Numbered from the stretch's first letter, positions 48,603 to 58,102 are shown. The stretch: DNA of 64,000 nucleotides from Mesocricetibacter intestinalis (GCF_004363295.1 NZ_SNYQ01000001.1:434001-498000); one strand, 5' to 3'. A program made the numbers and translations. The notes: a model not told the origin generated them from the letters alone.

Positions 48603-49283
48603 ATGATATTCAATGCCCAAATGCTAAGCGGCAAAACCCGTTGCCATTTACAGCCGCTGCCTTGTCCGTTTTCTAATCAGCACGCCCTGCAAGGGGAGGC
48701 GTTACAGGCTTTTATCGCCTTACAACAAAGTGCGGCCCAGCAAGGTTTTAACCTGCAACCGGCAAGCAGTTTCCGCGATTTTCAGCGTCAACAAAGGATC
48801 TGGAACGAGAAGTTTGAAGGGCGACGCAAAGTACATGATGATGAAGGTAAGCCGCTACCTTTGGAGGGGCTTTCCGATTGGGAAAAGGCGCAGGCGATTT
48901 TGCGTTGGTCGGCCTTGCCCGGCGGCAGCCGCCATCATTGGGGAACGGAAATCGATATTTTTGATCCCCATTTATTACCGCCCGGGCAGCAGTTACAGCT
49001 TGAGCCTTGGGAATATGAAAGGGGCGGTTATTTTTTCGAACTAAGCGAATTTCTAAACGAAGCCTTAGCCCGTTTTGATTTTACTTTGCCCTTTATCAAT
49101 GTGTCGGAGCGACTGGAAATTGGACGGGAGCCTTGGCATATCAGCTATTTACCCGTTGCCGAAGCAGCACGACGTCAATTCGGCCCGGAGCTACTGGCGG
49201 CCGCCTGGCAAGATGAAGAGATTGCAGGGAAAGCAACCTTAATTAGTCATATGGATGACATTTTCGAACGATTTTATCTATAA
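48603..49283 (+). CDS. M15-family D-alanyl-D-alanine carboxypeptidase-like protein (VanY type)
   Basis: A 226-residue protein with the M15B zinc-peptidase motifs: the first His and Asp in SRHHWGTEIDIFD (about 111-123) and the catalytic region GREPWHISY (about 174-182). ASSFRDFQRQQRIWNEKF is also characteristic. Such enzymes trim the terminal D-Ala of peptidoglycan peptides. No signal peptide or membrane anchor is visible, so it may act in the cytoplasm on recycled peptides or be exported otherwise. It starts one base after the dapE stop and is certainly co-transcribed; emrA follows after 18 bases. Confidence 0.85.
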   Translation: MIFNAQMLSGKTRCHLQPLPCPFSNQHALQGEALQAFIALQQSAAQQGFNLQPASSFRDFQRQQRIWNEKFEGRRKVHDDEGKPLPLEGLSDWEKAQAILRWSALPGGSRHHWGTEIDIFDPHLLPPGQQLQLEPWEYERGGYFFELSEFLNEALARFDFTLPFINVSERLEIGREPWHISYLPVAEAARRQFGPELLAAAWQDEEIAGKATLISHMDDIFERFYL

Positions 49284-49301
49284 GAATAATAAGGACTTAT
49301 T

Positions 49302-50459
49302 ATGAGTGAAAGCTCAGCACAATCCGCAACCCATAAAAGTAAAAAGAGAAAGAAAGCCCTAAGTATTTTTATTACCGTTTTGGTGCTGATAGCGCTGGCG
49401 GTAGGCATTTATTGGTTTGTTTTCATCAAAGATTATGAAGAAACGGAAGACGCCTATGTCGCGGGTAATCAGGTGATGGTATCGGCGCAGGTGAGCGGTA
49501 GCGTCAAACGTATTAATGCGGAAGATATGGATTTTGTGCGGGCCGGAGATGTATTAATCGAACTGGACGATACGGATCTGAAGCTGGTGTTCGAACAGGC
49601 GAAAGATCGTCTGGCTTCCGCCGTGCGTCAGATTTCTCAACTGCACTACTTGGTAAAACAACTAGAGGCATCGGTACGGGCTAAGCAGGTGCTGCTCGCC
49701 CAGGCGGAGGGAAATCTGGCGCGGCGCGAACAACTGGCGAAAAGCCAAGCTATTGATAAGGAAAGCCTGCAACATGCCAGAGAGGCGGTTAGTGCGGCTA
49801 AGGCGGAACTGGATGCTATGCGTAATCAACTGGAAGCGAATCAGGCATTATTGATGCAGACACCGCTCCGGCAGCAGCCGGAGGTGCGTAATGCCGCCAG
49901 TGCATTGAAAAAAGCCTGGTTGGATTTGCAACGCAGTAAAATTTTAAGCCCGTTGGACGGCTATGTGGCGCGTCGCAATGTGCAGATTGGGCAGAAGCTT
50001 TCTGTCGGCAGCCCGCTACTGGCGGTAATTTCTTCCGAACAGATGTGGGTGGACGCCAATTTTAAAGAAACTCAACTGACGAATATGCGCATCGGACAAC
50101 CAGTAACATTGCATTTCGACTTATACGGCACTGATGCGGAGTTCGAGGGGCGGGTCGAAGGTATAGATATGGGAACGGGCAGCGCTTTTTCCTTGTTGCC
50201 GGCGCAGAATGCCACAGGTAACTGGATTAAGGTGGTACAGCGGGTTCCGGTGAGAATTGCACTGGATCCGGAACAAATGCGCAAATTTCCATTGCGTATC
50301 GGTTTATCCGCCTCGGTTAGCGTGAATGTGGGCGATAAGTCGGGAGAGGTGTTAGGCACGCGTCGCACCGAACCTTTATATGCTACAGATGTGTTGGATT
50401 ATCACGGCCAGGAAGCGGAGCAGCTGATCGAACAGATTATTCGGGATAATATTCACTAA
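49302..50459 (+). CDS. emrA: EmrA-like membrane fusion protein of a tripartite multidrug efflux pump
   Basis: A 385-residue HlyD-family periplasmic adaptor. A single N-terminal membrane helix (about 20-40, LSIFITVLVLIALAVGIYWF) follows a basic tail. The lipoyl half-motif EETEDAYVAGNQVMVSAQVS (about 47-66) and the coiled-coil hairpin (about 95-190) are clear, then the beta-barrel with MWVDANFKETQLTNMRIGQ. It links EmrB to an outer-membrane channel such as TolC. emrB starts 14 bases downstream. Confidence 0.93.
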   Translation: MSESSAQSATHKSKKRKKALSIFITVLVLIALAVGIYWFVFIKDYEETEDAYVAGNQVMVSAQVSGSVKRINAEDMDFVRAGDVLIELDDTDLKLVFEQAKDRLASAVRQISQLHYLVKQLEASVRAKQVLLAQAEGNLARREQLAKSQAIDKESLQHAREAVSAAKAELDAMRNQLEANQALLMQTPLRQQPEVRNAASALKKAWLDLQRSKILSPLDGYVARRNVQIGQKLSVGSPLLAVISSEQMWVDANFKETQLTNMRIGQPVTLHFDLYGTDAEFEGRVEGIDMGTGSAFSLLPAQNATGNWIKVVQRVPVRIALDPEQMRKFPLRIGLSASVSVNVGDKSGEVLGTRRTEPLYATDVLDYHGQEAEQLIEQIIRDNIH

Positions 50460-50473
50460 GCGCGGAGCCTGTT

Positions 50474-51988
50474 ATGCAAAAACCCTTACGGGGCGCCGCC
50501 CTGGTGATAACCACTCTGGCTTTATCGCTGGCTACCTTTATGCAGGTATTGGATTCCACCATTGCCAATGTGGCAATTCCTACCATTGCCGGCGATTTAG
50601 GCTCTTCTTCCAGCCAGGGAACCTGGGTGATCACTTCTTTCGGGGTGGCTAACGCGATTGCCATTCCGATTACCGGTTGGTTGGCAAAACGCTTCGGCGA
50701 AGTAAAACTGTTTCTGTTGGCTACCTTTTTATTCGTATTGGCCTCCTGGTTATGCGGTATATCCCATAGCCTGAGTATGTTGATTATATGTCGCGTATTG
50801 CAGGGGCTGGCGGCGGGGCCGATTATTCCTCTTTCGCAGAGCCTGCTGTTAAACAATTATCCGCCGGAAAGACGCAGTATGGCGCTGGCTTTCTGGTCGA
50901 TGACCGTGGTCGTGGCACCGATTTTCGGCCCTATTCTGGGGGGCTGGATCAGCGATAATCTGCACTGGGGGTGGATTTTCTTTATTAATGTGCCTATAGG
51001 TCTGGCAGTGGTATTTATGAGCTGGAAAACCCTAGGTAAACGGGAAACCCGAACCTATCAGCAACCTATTGATACCGTCGGGCTGATTTTACTGGTGGTC
51101 GGGGTCGGTTGCTTGCAGCTGATGCTGGATCAGGGGCGCGAGCTGGACTGGTTTAATTCCGATGAAATCATCATACTAACGGTGATTTCGGTGATCGCCC
51201 TGATTGCTCTGGTGATCTGGGAGCTGACGGAAGATAATCCGGTGGTGGATATTTCCCTGTTTAAATCGCGTAATTTCAGCGTCGGTTGTTTGTGTACCAG
51301 CCTGGCTTTTTTAATCTATCTTGGTTCGGTGGTGCTGATTCCCTTGCTGCTACAGCAAGTGTACGGTTATACCGCCACTTGGGCGGGGCTGGCGGCGGCG
51401 CCGGTGGGACTGTTCCCAATTCTGCTATCGCCCCTTATCGGTCGCTTCGGTTACAAACTGGATATGCGTATTCTGGTTTCCGTAAGTTTTGTGGTGTATG
51501 CCCTGACCTTCCATTGGCGGGCGGTAACTTTTGAACCGGATATGACCTTTGCCGATGTGGCTTTGCCTCAGTTAATACAGGGGATCGCCGTCGCCTGTTT
51601 TTTTATGCCGCTGACTACCATCACCTTATCCGGCTTGGCACCGGAAAAAATGGCTTCGGCCTCAAGTTTATTTAACTTTTTGCGTACCCTGGCGGGATCG
51701 GTGGGCACTTCGCTGACTACCTTTATGTGGTATAACCGAGAAGCGGTGCACCACACCCAGCTGACGGAGTTTATCACCCCCTATAATCCGAATGCACAAG
51801 CCTATTACAGCATGATGGAAAGCAGCGGTTTTAATCAGCTGCAAACTTCCGCTCAACTGGCTAAAACCATTACCGCACAGGGGTTTATTATCGGAGCCAA
51901 TGAGATTTTTTGGTTGTCCGCTCTCTTATTTCTGAGCCTGGTAATTTTTGTCTGGTTGGCGAAACCGCCTTTCGGCGCAAAACATTAA
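50474..51988 (+). CDS. emrB: EmrB-like drug:proton antiporter (DHA2 family)
   Basis: A 504-residue major facilitator with 14 predicted membrane helices. Motif A-like and family signatures include TFMQVLDSTIANVAIPTIAG (about 22-41), GWLAKRFGEVKLF (about 72-84), and the DHA2 motif C region MTVVVAPIFGPILGGWIS. It should expel hydrophobic toxins together with EmrA. It is the last gene of the dapE-M15-emrA-emrB run; 79 bases separate it from the next gene. Confidence 0.93.
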   Translation: MQKPLRGAALVITTLALSLATFMQVLDSTIANVAIPTIAGDLGSSSSQGTWVITSFGVANAIAIPITGWLAKRFGEVKLFLLATFLFVLASWLCGISHSLSMLIICRVLQGLAAGPIIPLSQSLLLNNYPPERRSMALAFWSMTVVVAPIFGPILGGWISDNLHWGWIFFINVPIGLAVVFMSWKTLGKRETRTYQQPIDTVGLILLVVGVGCLQLMLDQGRELDWFNSDEIIILTVISVIALIALVIWELTEDNPVVDISLFKSRNFSVGCLCTSLAFLIYLGSVVLIPLLLQQVYGYTATWAGLAAAPVGLFPILLSPLIGRFGYKLDMRILVSVSFVVYALTFHWRAVTFEPDMTFADVALPQLIQGIAVACFFMPLTTITLSGLAPEKMASASSLFNFLRTLAGSVGTSLTTFMWYNREAVHHTQLTEFITPYNPNAQAYYSMMESSGFNQLQTSAQLAKTITAQGFIIGANEIFWLSALLFLSLVIFVWLAKPPFGAKH

Positions 51989-52067
51989 CTATTGGGGATT
52001 TTTCCATCCCGGATTTTTTTCATGTAATTATTATTTTTCGGTTTAATTTTTTCGGAGTGAAATACAG

Positions 52068-53324
52068 ATGAATTATAAAAAGATTTTCACCATCGCCCTG
52101 GCTTATGTGGGGGTATTAACCGGGGCAGGGCTAGCCTCCGGGCAGGAAGTTTTTCAGTACTTTGTGAGTTTCGGTACTATGGGTCTTGTGGGCGTGGCTA
52201 TTGTTGCGGTTCTGCATATGCTGTTCGGGCGTATCGTTCTGGCGCTGGGTTCCTATTATCGTGCCGGTGAGCACAGCGAGGTACTGGGCCAAATAACCAC
52301 CCCCTTAGTAAATAAATTTTTGGATGCCTCTCTGATTGTCAGCGGTTTCGTACTGGGGTTCGTTATGATTGCCGGTGCCGGGGCCAATTTAAATCAAGAA
52401 TTCGGTTTTCCCACTTGGGTGGGCGCCTTGATTTGCAGCCTGGCGGTAATTGTGGTCAGTATGATGAATTTTGAGCGGGTTTCCCAGGCTATCGGGCTGT
52501 TTACCCCGATTATCGTATTCGCCATTATCGCCCTGACCATTTATACCTTCTGGGATAAATCCTACGATTGGCAACAGCTCGACCGAATTGCCTTACAGCA
52601 ACCGGTTTCTTTCCCGAATATTTGGGTTTCGGTACTGAATTATTATGCTATTTGTATGATGACCGGAGCGGCGATGGCCTTTGTTCTCGGCGGCGATGCC
52701 ATGTATGTGGGCGAAGCGGGGTGCGGCGGCTTGGTAGGCGGTGTGCTTATCGGCATTATTACCGCCTGTACCGCCTTTATCCTGCTTGCTCGTATAGATT
52801 TTATCGCTGCTGCGGATATTCCGATGCAGGCCTTGGTGGCGGAGATTCACCCTTGGTTAGGCACCCTTATGTCGCTGATTATTTTCGGCATGATTTTTAA
52901 TACCGCCATCAGTCTATATTATTCCCTGGCAAAACGTTTTTCCGACGGCAGTGAAAAACGCTTTAAAGGGTTAATGATTGCCTTAGTCGGCATCGGCTTC
53001 TGTCTTAGTTTTGCCGGCTTCAAAACCTTAGTGGCCACCATGTTCCCGATTCTCGGCTATGTGGGGATTCTGTTGCTGCTGATTTTATCCGTGGCTTGGT
53101 TTAAAAACCGTAAAGGGATAGAAGAAGAACGAGTACGCCGTCGTCAGATGTTTGCGCTGATGCTGAAAAAGTATGACGAAGAACAGGAATTTACCCCTAA
53201 ACACCAGGTAAAACTAAATCAGCTGGTGGAAGATTCGGTAATTGATAATCATAGCATCCGCCAGGATATGCGAGAAATGGTTGAGGAAGAAATCTCCGCC
53301 CAGAATCAACAGGAGAAAAATTAA
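52068..53324 (+). CDS. YkvI-like membrane permease of unknown substrate
   Basis: A 418-residue integral membrane protein with about ten hydrophobic segments up to residue 340, then a charged cytoplasmic tail (about 341-418) rich in Glu, Arg and Lys. The start ALAYVGVLTGAGLASGQEVFQ (first helix with a GxGxASG break) is typical of APC-superfold carriers of the COG3949/YkvI group. The substrate of this group is not known. It is a single gene with its own terminator. The TTCGGAG box precedes the ATG. Confidence 0.8.
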   Translation: MNYKKIFTIALAYVGVLTGAGLASGQEVFQYFVSFGTMGLVGVAIVAVLHMLFGRIVLALGSYYRAGEHSEVLGQITTPLVNKFLDASLIVSGFVLGFVMIAGAGANLNQEFGFPTWVGALICSLAVIVVSMMNFERVSQAIGLFTPIIVFAIIALTIYTFWDKSYDWQQLDRIALQQPVSFPNIWVSVLNYYAICMMTGAAMAFVLGGDAMYVGEAGCGGLVGGVLIGIITACTAFILLARIDFIAAADIPMQALVAEIHPWLGTLMSLIIFGMIFNTAISLYYSLAKRFSDGSEKRFKGLMIALVGIGFCLSFAGFKTLVATMFPILGYVGILLLLILSVAWFKNRKGIEEERVRRRQMFALMLKKYDEEQEFTPKHQVKLNQLVEDSVIDNHSIRQDMREMVEEEISAQNQQEKN

Positions 53325-53343
53325 AGCCGATTTTTCCACCGTT

Positions 53344-53386
53344 AAAAATGCCGTCCGCCTTTATGGCCGACGGCATTTTTGTTTTA
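53344..53386. terminator. Strong terminator after the YkvI-like gene
   Basis: 12-bp stem AAAAATGCCGTC (53344-53355) with GACGGCATTTTT (53369-53380), T-rich on both sides. A variant uptake-like 9-mer is at 53431-53439. Confidence 0.9.
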
Positions 53387-53463
53387 TCTCTTCAGGAAAC
53401 TGTATATCGGGGAAAAGTCGGCGATTTTTGACCGCTCTTTTTAAACTTATAGCCGCAGTTAGC

Positions 53464-54135
53464 TTAATCAATTTGAATTTTTAGCAGTTGTTGCACCCGT
53501 TGTTGAATATTTTCGGCTCTGGTAATGGCGGAAATCAGTGCAATCCCCTGGGCTCCCTTATGCCGTAGCTGCGGCAGATTTTCTTGGTTAATACCGCCGA
53601 TGGCGACAATAGGTTTACGAATGCCTTGGCGGCGTAATGCGGCAATAAATTCCGGGCCGACCGCCGCTTGAGCATCCGCTTTGGATTGGGTCGGAAAAAT
53701 CGGGCCGACGCCGAAATAATCGATACGTTCGAGCTTTTCGGCGGCAAGGGCCTGCGCCTGATTATTGATGGACAGCCCCAAAATCAGATGCGGCGGTGCG
53801 TGGCGGATAATTTTTTCGATACGGGTATCCGATTGTCCGGTATGCAGCCCGTCCGCCTCTATTGCCAGCCCCATTTCCACATCATCATTAACGATAAAGG
53901 GTACCTGATGGCGGCGGCACAGATCTCGGCATTGTTCGGCCAGTTGATATTGCTTGCGCCGATCCTGTTGCAGCGAACCCGGCCCCTTATCGCGAAACTG
54001 GAAGCAGCTGATGCCTGCTTGCAGCGCCTTCTGTAAAATATTGAGCAAATGCCGGGCGGGATCGCCGGGCAGATGGCGGCAGTCTTGACTGCCGGCGATA
54101 AAATAGAGTCTGAGTAAAGAGCTGTTTTTATTCAT
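53464..54135 (-). CDS. thiE: Thiamine-phosphate synthase
   Basis: A 223-residue TIM-barrel enzyme that joins HMP-pyrophosphate and thiazole phosphate to give thiamine phosphate. Typical motifs are CFQFRDKGPGS (about 44-54), PFIVNDDVEMGLAIEADGLH (about 79-98), FGVGPIFPTQSKADA and PIVAIGGINQENLPQL (about 175-190). It is last in thiM-thiD-thiE and overlaps thiD by 8 bases. It should be expressed under the TPP riboswitch ahead of thiM. Confidence 0.95.
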   Translation of the reverse strand: MNKNSSLLRLYFIAGSQDCRHLPGDPARHLLNILQKALQAGISCFQFRDKGPGSLQQDRRKQYQLAEQCRDLCRRHQVPFIVNDDVEMGLAIEADGLHTGQSDTRIEKIIRHAPPHLILGLSINNQAQALAAEKLERIDYFGVGPIFPTQSKADAQAAVGPEFIAALRRQGIRKPIVAIGGINQENLPQLRHKGAQGIALISAITRAENIQQRVQQLLKIQID

Positions 54136-54934
54136 CGCAATAGGCCCAATGGTTGGTGGGGCCTTGTCCGTGCCCGATATTTAAGGGGGCGGCGATGGCG
54201 GCGGAAATAAATGCTTTGGCCTTACGAGCCGCCGCTTCTACGCTATGACCTTTCGCCAGTTCCGCACACAGGCAGGCGGAGAAGGTACAACCGGTACCAT
54301 GTGTATGTCGGGTGGGGTAGCGCTTGGCATTCAGTATAAATTCCCCATGGGGCGTAAATAGATAGTCGCGGCATTCCGTACTGCCGCTGTTTTCGCTATG
54401 ACCGCCTTTGATAATCAGGTTTTCGGCTCCCGCCGCTTGCAGTATTTCCGCCGCCCGGCGGCAATCCTGCTGATTACGAATAGGGATACCGCTTAGGGTT
54501 TCCGCTTCGGGTAAATTGGGGGTGATTACCTTTGCCAGCGGCAGTAGGTAGCGTTTCAGGGCGTTGACGGCGGAAGGTTGTAATAAAGAGGCACCGCCTT
54601 TAGCTATCATGACCGGATCCAGAACGATTTGCTCGAAAGCATAATGGCGGAGGCTCTTCGCCACACATTCGATAATGTCGCTGTTGGCCAACATTCCGAT
54701 TTTTACCGCCTTAATATTAAAATCCTCGGCGACGGCTTTGATTTGCGCTTCAATGGAAGATAAGGGGATACAGTGAATATCAAATACCCCCAGCGTATTC
54801 TGAGCGGTTATTGCGGTGATTACCGAGGTACCGAATACCCGGCGCATCTGAAAGGTTTTTAAATCCGCCTGAATACCGGCGCCACCGCCGCTGTCGGAAC
54901 CGGCAATGGTGAGTACCTGAGGAAAATCAGACAT
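54128..54934 (-). CDS. thiD: Hydroxymethylpyrimidine/phosphomethylpyrimidine kinase
   Basis: A 268-residue ribokinase-like enzyme that phosphorylates HMP twice. The start VLTIAGSDSGGGAGIQADLK (about 7-26) and KGGASLLQPSAVNAL (about 120) are characteristic, and the catalytic region GTGCTFSACLCAELAKG is near 220. I start it at the ATG at 54934 with GGAGG upstream; the longer frame would add 13 atypical residues. Its start region overlaps the thiM stop, and its end overlaps thiE, so the three are translationally coupled. Confidence 0.95.
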   Translation of the reverse strand: MSDFPQVLTIAGSDSGGGAGIQADLKTFQMRRVFGTSVITAITAQNTLGVFDIHCIPLSSIEAQIKAVAEDFNIKAVKIGMLANSDIIECVAKSLRHYAFEQIVLDPVMIAKGGASLLQPSAVNALKRYLLPLAKVITPNLPEAETLSGIPIRNQQDCRRAAEILQAAGAENLIIKGGHSENSGSTECRDYLFTPHGEFILNAKRYPTRHTHGTGCTFSACLCAELAKGHSVEAAARKAKAFISAAIAAPLNIGHGQGPTNHWAYCDE

Positions 54935-55724
54935 ATTCCACCTCCGCACGGGCGCAGATTGTCGAATCTTCAAGTAACGCCAGCTGGTTGATTAATTCCA
55001 AGGCAAAATCGCCGCTACGCCGATCCAGTCCTTGAGCGGCACATTCGCCGGCAACCGCATAGGCGGCGCAGGCTTCCAGCACCGCATTGAAGCGGTCGTT
55101 TGCAGCGGCAACACCGAGATAGGCGGCGATGATCGCCCCTAATAAACAGCCGGATCCGGTAACTTGTGGGAAAAGCGGGCTGCCGTTTTTGATTTTGACA
55201 ATTTTTTCACCGTCGCTGATAAAATCCGTCGCTCCGCTAAGGGCGCCGATACAATGGTATTGGCGGGCGACCTTATGCACGATTTCGCTCGGATCGCCAT
55301 TCCCTCGGCCGGCATCAACCCCCTTACTTTGCCATTCCACACCGGCCAAATAGGCCATTTCCCCCGCATTGCCGCGAATGGCGCTAAAACGGATTTCCGC
55401 CAGTAAGCGCCGGGTGATATTACGTCGGTATTCGGTTACGCCGGCGCCGACGGGATCCAGAACCACCGGAATGCCGACTCGGTTGGCCGCTTTGCCGGCG
55501 ACCAGCATGGCTTCTACGTCGCTGCGATTGATGGTGCCGATATTAATCAGCAGCGCCTGAGCGAAGTGTTGAATATCTTCGGCTTCTTCCGCCATGGTGG
55601 ACATAAAGGGGGAGGCGCCGATAGCCAGTAATCCGTTGGCGGAAAACTGGGTAACCACAATATTGGTAATACAATGCACCAACGGATTGCGGGCGCGTAC
55701 TTGGTGTAAATAACGGAATTGCAT
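54927..55724 (-). CDS. thiM: Hydroxyethylthiazole kinase
   Basis: A 265-residue salvage enzyme that phosphorylates thiazole (THZ). Signatures are PLVHCITNIVVTQFSANGLL (about 15-34), VVLDPVGAGVTEYR (about 91-104), IRGNAGEMAYLAG and the ATP/catalytic region VTGSGCLLGAI (about 188-198). It is first in thiM-thiD-thiE. With no thiC, thiG or thiH here, the operon suits salvage of HMP and thiazole. Its leader carries a TPP riboswitch at about 55801-55876. Confidence 0.95.
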   Translation of the reverse strand: MQFRYLHQVRARNPLVHCITNIVVTQFSANGLLAIGASPFMSTMAEEAEDIQHFAQALLINIGTINRSDVEAMLVAGKAANRVGIPVVLDPVGAGVTEYRRNITRRLLAEIRFSAIRGNAGEMAYLAGVEWQSKGVDAGRGNGDPSEIVHKVARQYHCIGALSGATDFISDGEKIVKIKNGSPLFPQVTGSGCLLGAIIAAYLGVAAANDRFNAVLEACAAYAVAGECAAQGLDRRSGDFALELINQLALLEDSTICARAEVEYV

Positions 55725-55800
55725 GTTGTTTCCTTTGAATGAGTGAATAAAAGAAGAACAGCGGCAATAAACGAAGGAAGAGAAAAATAGTGAAAAGATT

Positions 55801-55876
55801 AGTTTCCTACGCCAGTATTAGCTGTATCAGGTTCAACGGGTATCATCTCAGCGGCTGTGCCGCACCCCGACTAACG
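55801..55876 (-). promoter_or_regulatory. TPP riboswitch (THI element) ahead of thiMDE
   Basis: On the minus strand the leader reads GGGGTGC, then GCTGAGATGATACCC, GTTGAACCTGATACAGCTAA and TACTGGCGTAGGAAA. These are the conserved parts of the thiamine pyrophosphate aptamer in the right order. About 75 bases separate it from the thiM start codon, room for an expression platform. TPP binding should lower expression of the operon. Confidence 0.95.
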
Positions 55877-55957
55877 TTATCAGTCTATGCTTTCGGCGCC
55901 GGGAAAGCAAAAGTTTTCGGTTAAAAATGTGAACTGTCCCGGGTTATAAGCGGGCAT

Positions 55958-55988
55958 AAAAAATCCGCCTTGTTTAGGCGGTTTTTTA
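55958..55988. terminator. Bidirectional terminator between darP and the thi leader
   Basis: CCGCCT (55965-55970) pairs with AGGCGG (55976-55981), flanked by six or more T residues on each strand. It ends darP before the thiMDE leader. Confidence 0.85.
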
Positions 55989-56050
55989 GAATTCGGATTG
56001 AGGCGGAAAAAACTTTGCCGTTTTTGACCGCACTTTTCCCCGATAAAGGA

Positions 56051-56587
56051 TTATTCCTGGAGCAGCAGGTCGCTCAGATAACGATAAATTTCGCGATAGG
56101 CTTTCGGTGCGCTCTTTTGCGCCCGTTCTTTCTGGGCTTGCCGGATAAGATTACGTAAATGCTGGCGATCCGCCCGAGGATAGGTTTCCAGCACTTGGCC
56201 TAACGCCGAGTCGCCTTTTTCCACCAGTTCGTCGCGCAGCAGCTCCAGTTTATGCAGCAGCGCCTGTTGCTGATTATGTTTATTTTCGATTTTATCCAGG
56301 GCTTCCCGAATAGGTTCGGTATCCATGGCGCGCAGTAATTTACCTATATATTGTAACTGGCGGCGGCGGGCTTCTTTTTGCAGTCGTCTTGCCAGTTCGA
56401 CGGCATCCGCCAGATTTTCCGGCATAGGAATTTTTTCCAGATTGGTTTTGGTCAGCTCCACCAGTTTCGCACCGAGCTTTTTCAGTTCTTCCGCATCACG
56501 TTTTATTTCGCTTTTACTGACCCAGATAATTTCTTCTTGTTCTTCATCTTCCCAGTCCGCTACGATTTTTTTTCCGCGTTTTTTCAT
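56051..56587 (-). CDS. darP: Ribosome maturation factor DarP (YjgA)
   Basis: A 178-residue highly charged, mainly helical protein. The acidic start ([20 protein letters not shown], residues 11-30) and the [21 protein letters not shown] segment are typical of YjgA/DarP, which assists late 50S subunit assembly. The C-terminal [13 protein letters not shown] also fits. It is divergent from pmbA, as in many Gammaproteobacteria. An uptake sequence is at 56027-56035 just after the stop. Confidence 0.92.
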   Translation of the reverse strand: MKKRGKKIVADWEDEEQEEIIWVSKSEIKRDAEELKKLGAKLVELTKTNLEKIPMPENLADAVELARRLQKEARRRQLQYIGKLLRAMDTEPIREALDKIENKHNQQQALLHKLELLRDELVEKGDSALGQVLETYPRADRQHLRNLIRQAQKERAQKSAPKAYREIYRYLSDLLLQE

Positions 56588-56683
56588 GTTCCGTCCCTTT
56601 CAATTCATTATGCCGGCGCATTTTAGCATAAAAGCGGAAAATAAGATAAAATGGCGGAAATTTATCGAGGTAAAAGGTTTGTT

Positions 56684-58039
56684 ATGGAAATGATAGAAAA
56701 TCAGCGTGCCGCATTGAAACAACAGGAAAACAGATTGCGCGATGCGGTGAGTTATGCCCTTGAGATCGCCGCTCAGGCGGGAGCCAGTGCCGAAGTGGCG
56801 GTAACTAAGGTAAAAGGCTTGTCGGTTTCTACCCGTTTGAAAGAAGTGGAAAACGTGGAATTTAATAATGACGGCGCCCTGGGAATTTCCGTGTATGCGG
56901 GGCATTGTAAAGGCAATTCTTCCACTTCCGATCTGAGTGAGGCGGCGATTAAAAATGCGGTACAGGCGGCGCTGGCCATTGCCAAATACACTTCGCCCGA
57001 TAACTGTGCCGGCTTGGCGGACAGGGATTTGATCGCCTTTGAAGCGCCGGAGCTGGATTTGTATCATCCGAGCGATCTTGATACCGAACAGGCGCTGAAT
57101 CTGGCGCTAGCGGCGGAAAGTGCGGCCTTGGATTATGATCGCCGCATTGTTAACAGTAACGGCGCAGCCTTTAATTCTCATCAGGGGATAAGGGTTTATG
57201 GCAACAGTTATGGAATGTTACAGAGCTATCTTTCCAGCCGTTATTCTATTTCTTGTTCGCTGATCGGTGCCGACGGCGGGGAACTGGAAACGGACTATGA
57301 ATATAGCCTATCAAGACGGGCGGAAGCGCTGGACGCACCTCAGTTGGTGGGAGAGAATGCTGCGAAGAAAGTGATTGCCCGTTTGAATCCGCGTAAAATT
57401 AGCACTCGGCAGGCTCCGGTTCTTTTTCTGAATGATGTGGCGACGGGAATTATCGGTCATCTGGCTACGGCTATCAGCGGCGGCAGTTTATACCGGAAAT
57501 CCAGTTTTTTGTTGGATCATTTGGGGCAACAGGTATTGCCGCATTGGTTTCAAATTAGTGAGCGTCCGCATTTGAGCGGTCAGTTGGCATCTTCACCCTT
57601 TGACAGCGAAGGGGTACAAACGGTTGCACGGGAAATTATTGATAAAGGTATTCTGCAAACCTATTTGCTGACCAGTTACAGTGCCAGAAAACTGGGAATG
57701 CGCAGTACCGGCCATGCCGGCGGTATTCATAACTGGCTGGTGCGACCGAACAGCACGGGCGGTTTGCCGGCATTGCTGCGACAAATGGGCAGCGGACTGC
57801 TGGTTACCGATTTAATGGGGCAGGGCGTTAACATGGTTACTGGAGATTATTCGCGCGGGGCGTCCGGATTTTGGGTGGAGCGGGGTGAAATTCAGTATCC
57901 TGTGGCGGAAATTACCATTGCCGGTCAGCTAGGGGATATGCTGGCCAATATTGCGGCGGCGGGTGATGATATTGAGTTGCGTTCTAATATTCAGACCGGT
58001 TCCCTGTTAGTGGAGAGTATGAAGATTTCCGGTAGCTAG
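56684..58039 (+). CDS. pmbA: Metalloprotease PmbA (TldE)
   Basis: A 451-residue subunit of the TldD-TldE peptidase that processes small peptides such as CcdA and modified microcins. GASAEVAVTKVKGLSVSTR (about 29-47) begins the family domain, and GSLYRKSSFLLDHLGQQVLP and HAGGIHNWLVRPNSTGG are family stretches in the C-terminal half. I chose the ATG at 56684 because AAAGG is 6 bases upstream; length then agrees with E. coli PmbA (450). A candidate small RNA promoter starts only 15 bases after its stop. Confidence 0.95.
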   Translation: MEMIENQRAALKQQENRLRDAVSYALEIAAQAGASAEVAVTKVKGLSVSTRLKEVENVEFNNDGALGISVYAGHCKGNSSTSDLSEAAIKNAVQAALAIAKYTSPDNCAGLADRDLIAFEAPELDLYHPSDLDTEQALNLALAAESAALDYDRRIVNSNGAAFNSHQGIRVYGNSYGMLQSYLSSRYSISCSLIGADGGELETDYEYSLSRRAEALDAPQLVGENAAKKVIARLNPRKISTRQAPVLFLNDVATGIIGHLATAISGGSLYRKSSFLLDHLGQQVLPHWFQISERPHLSGQLASSPFDSEGVQTVAREIIDKGILQTYLLTSYSARKLGMRSTGHAGGIHNWLVRPNSTGGLPALLRQMGSGLLVTDLMGQGVNMVTGDYSRGASGFWVERGEIQYPVAEITIAGQLGDMLANIAAAGDDIELRSNIQTGSLLVESMKISGS

Positions 58040-58053
58040 AGGGAATTATTTTT

Positions 58054-58102
58054 GATAATGAGAATAATTACTATTGACGAACAATTCGCCTTCCTCTATG
58101 AT
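58054..58102 (+). promoter_or_regulatory. Fur-box-like operator and sigma-70 promoter of a candidate small RNA
   Basis: GATAATGAGAATAATTACT (58054-58072) matches the classical Fur box GATAATGATAATCATTATC at 15 of 19 positions. It is directly followed by TTGACG (58074-58079), exactly 17 bases, and TATGAT (58097-58102), a near-consensus promoter. A Fur protein bound here would block polymerase. The expected start is near 58109. Confidence 0.75.
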
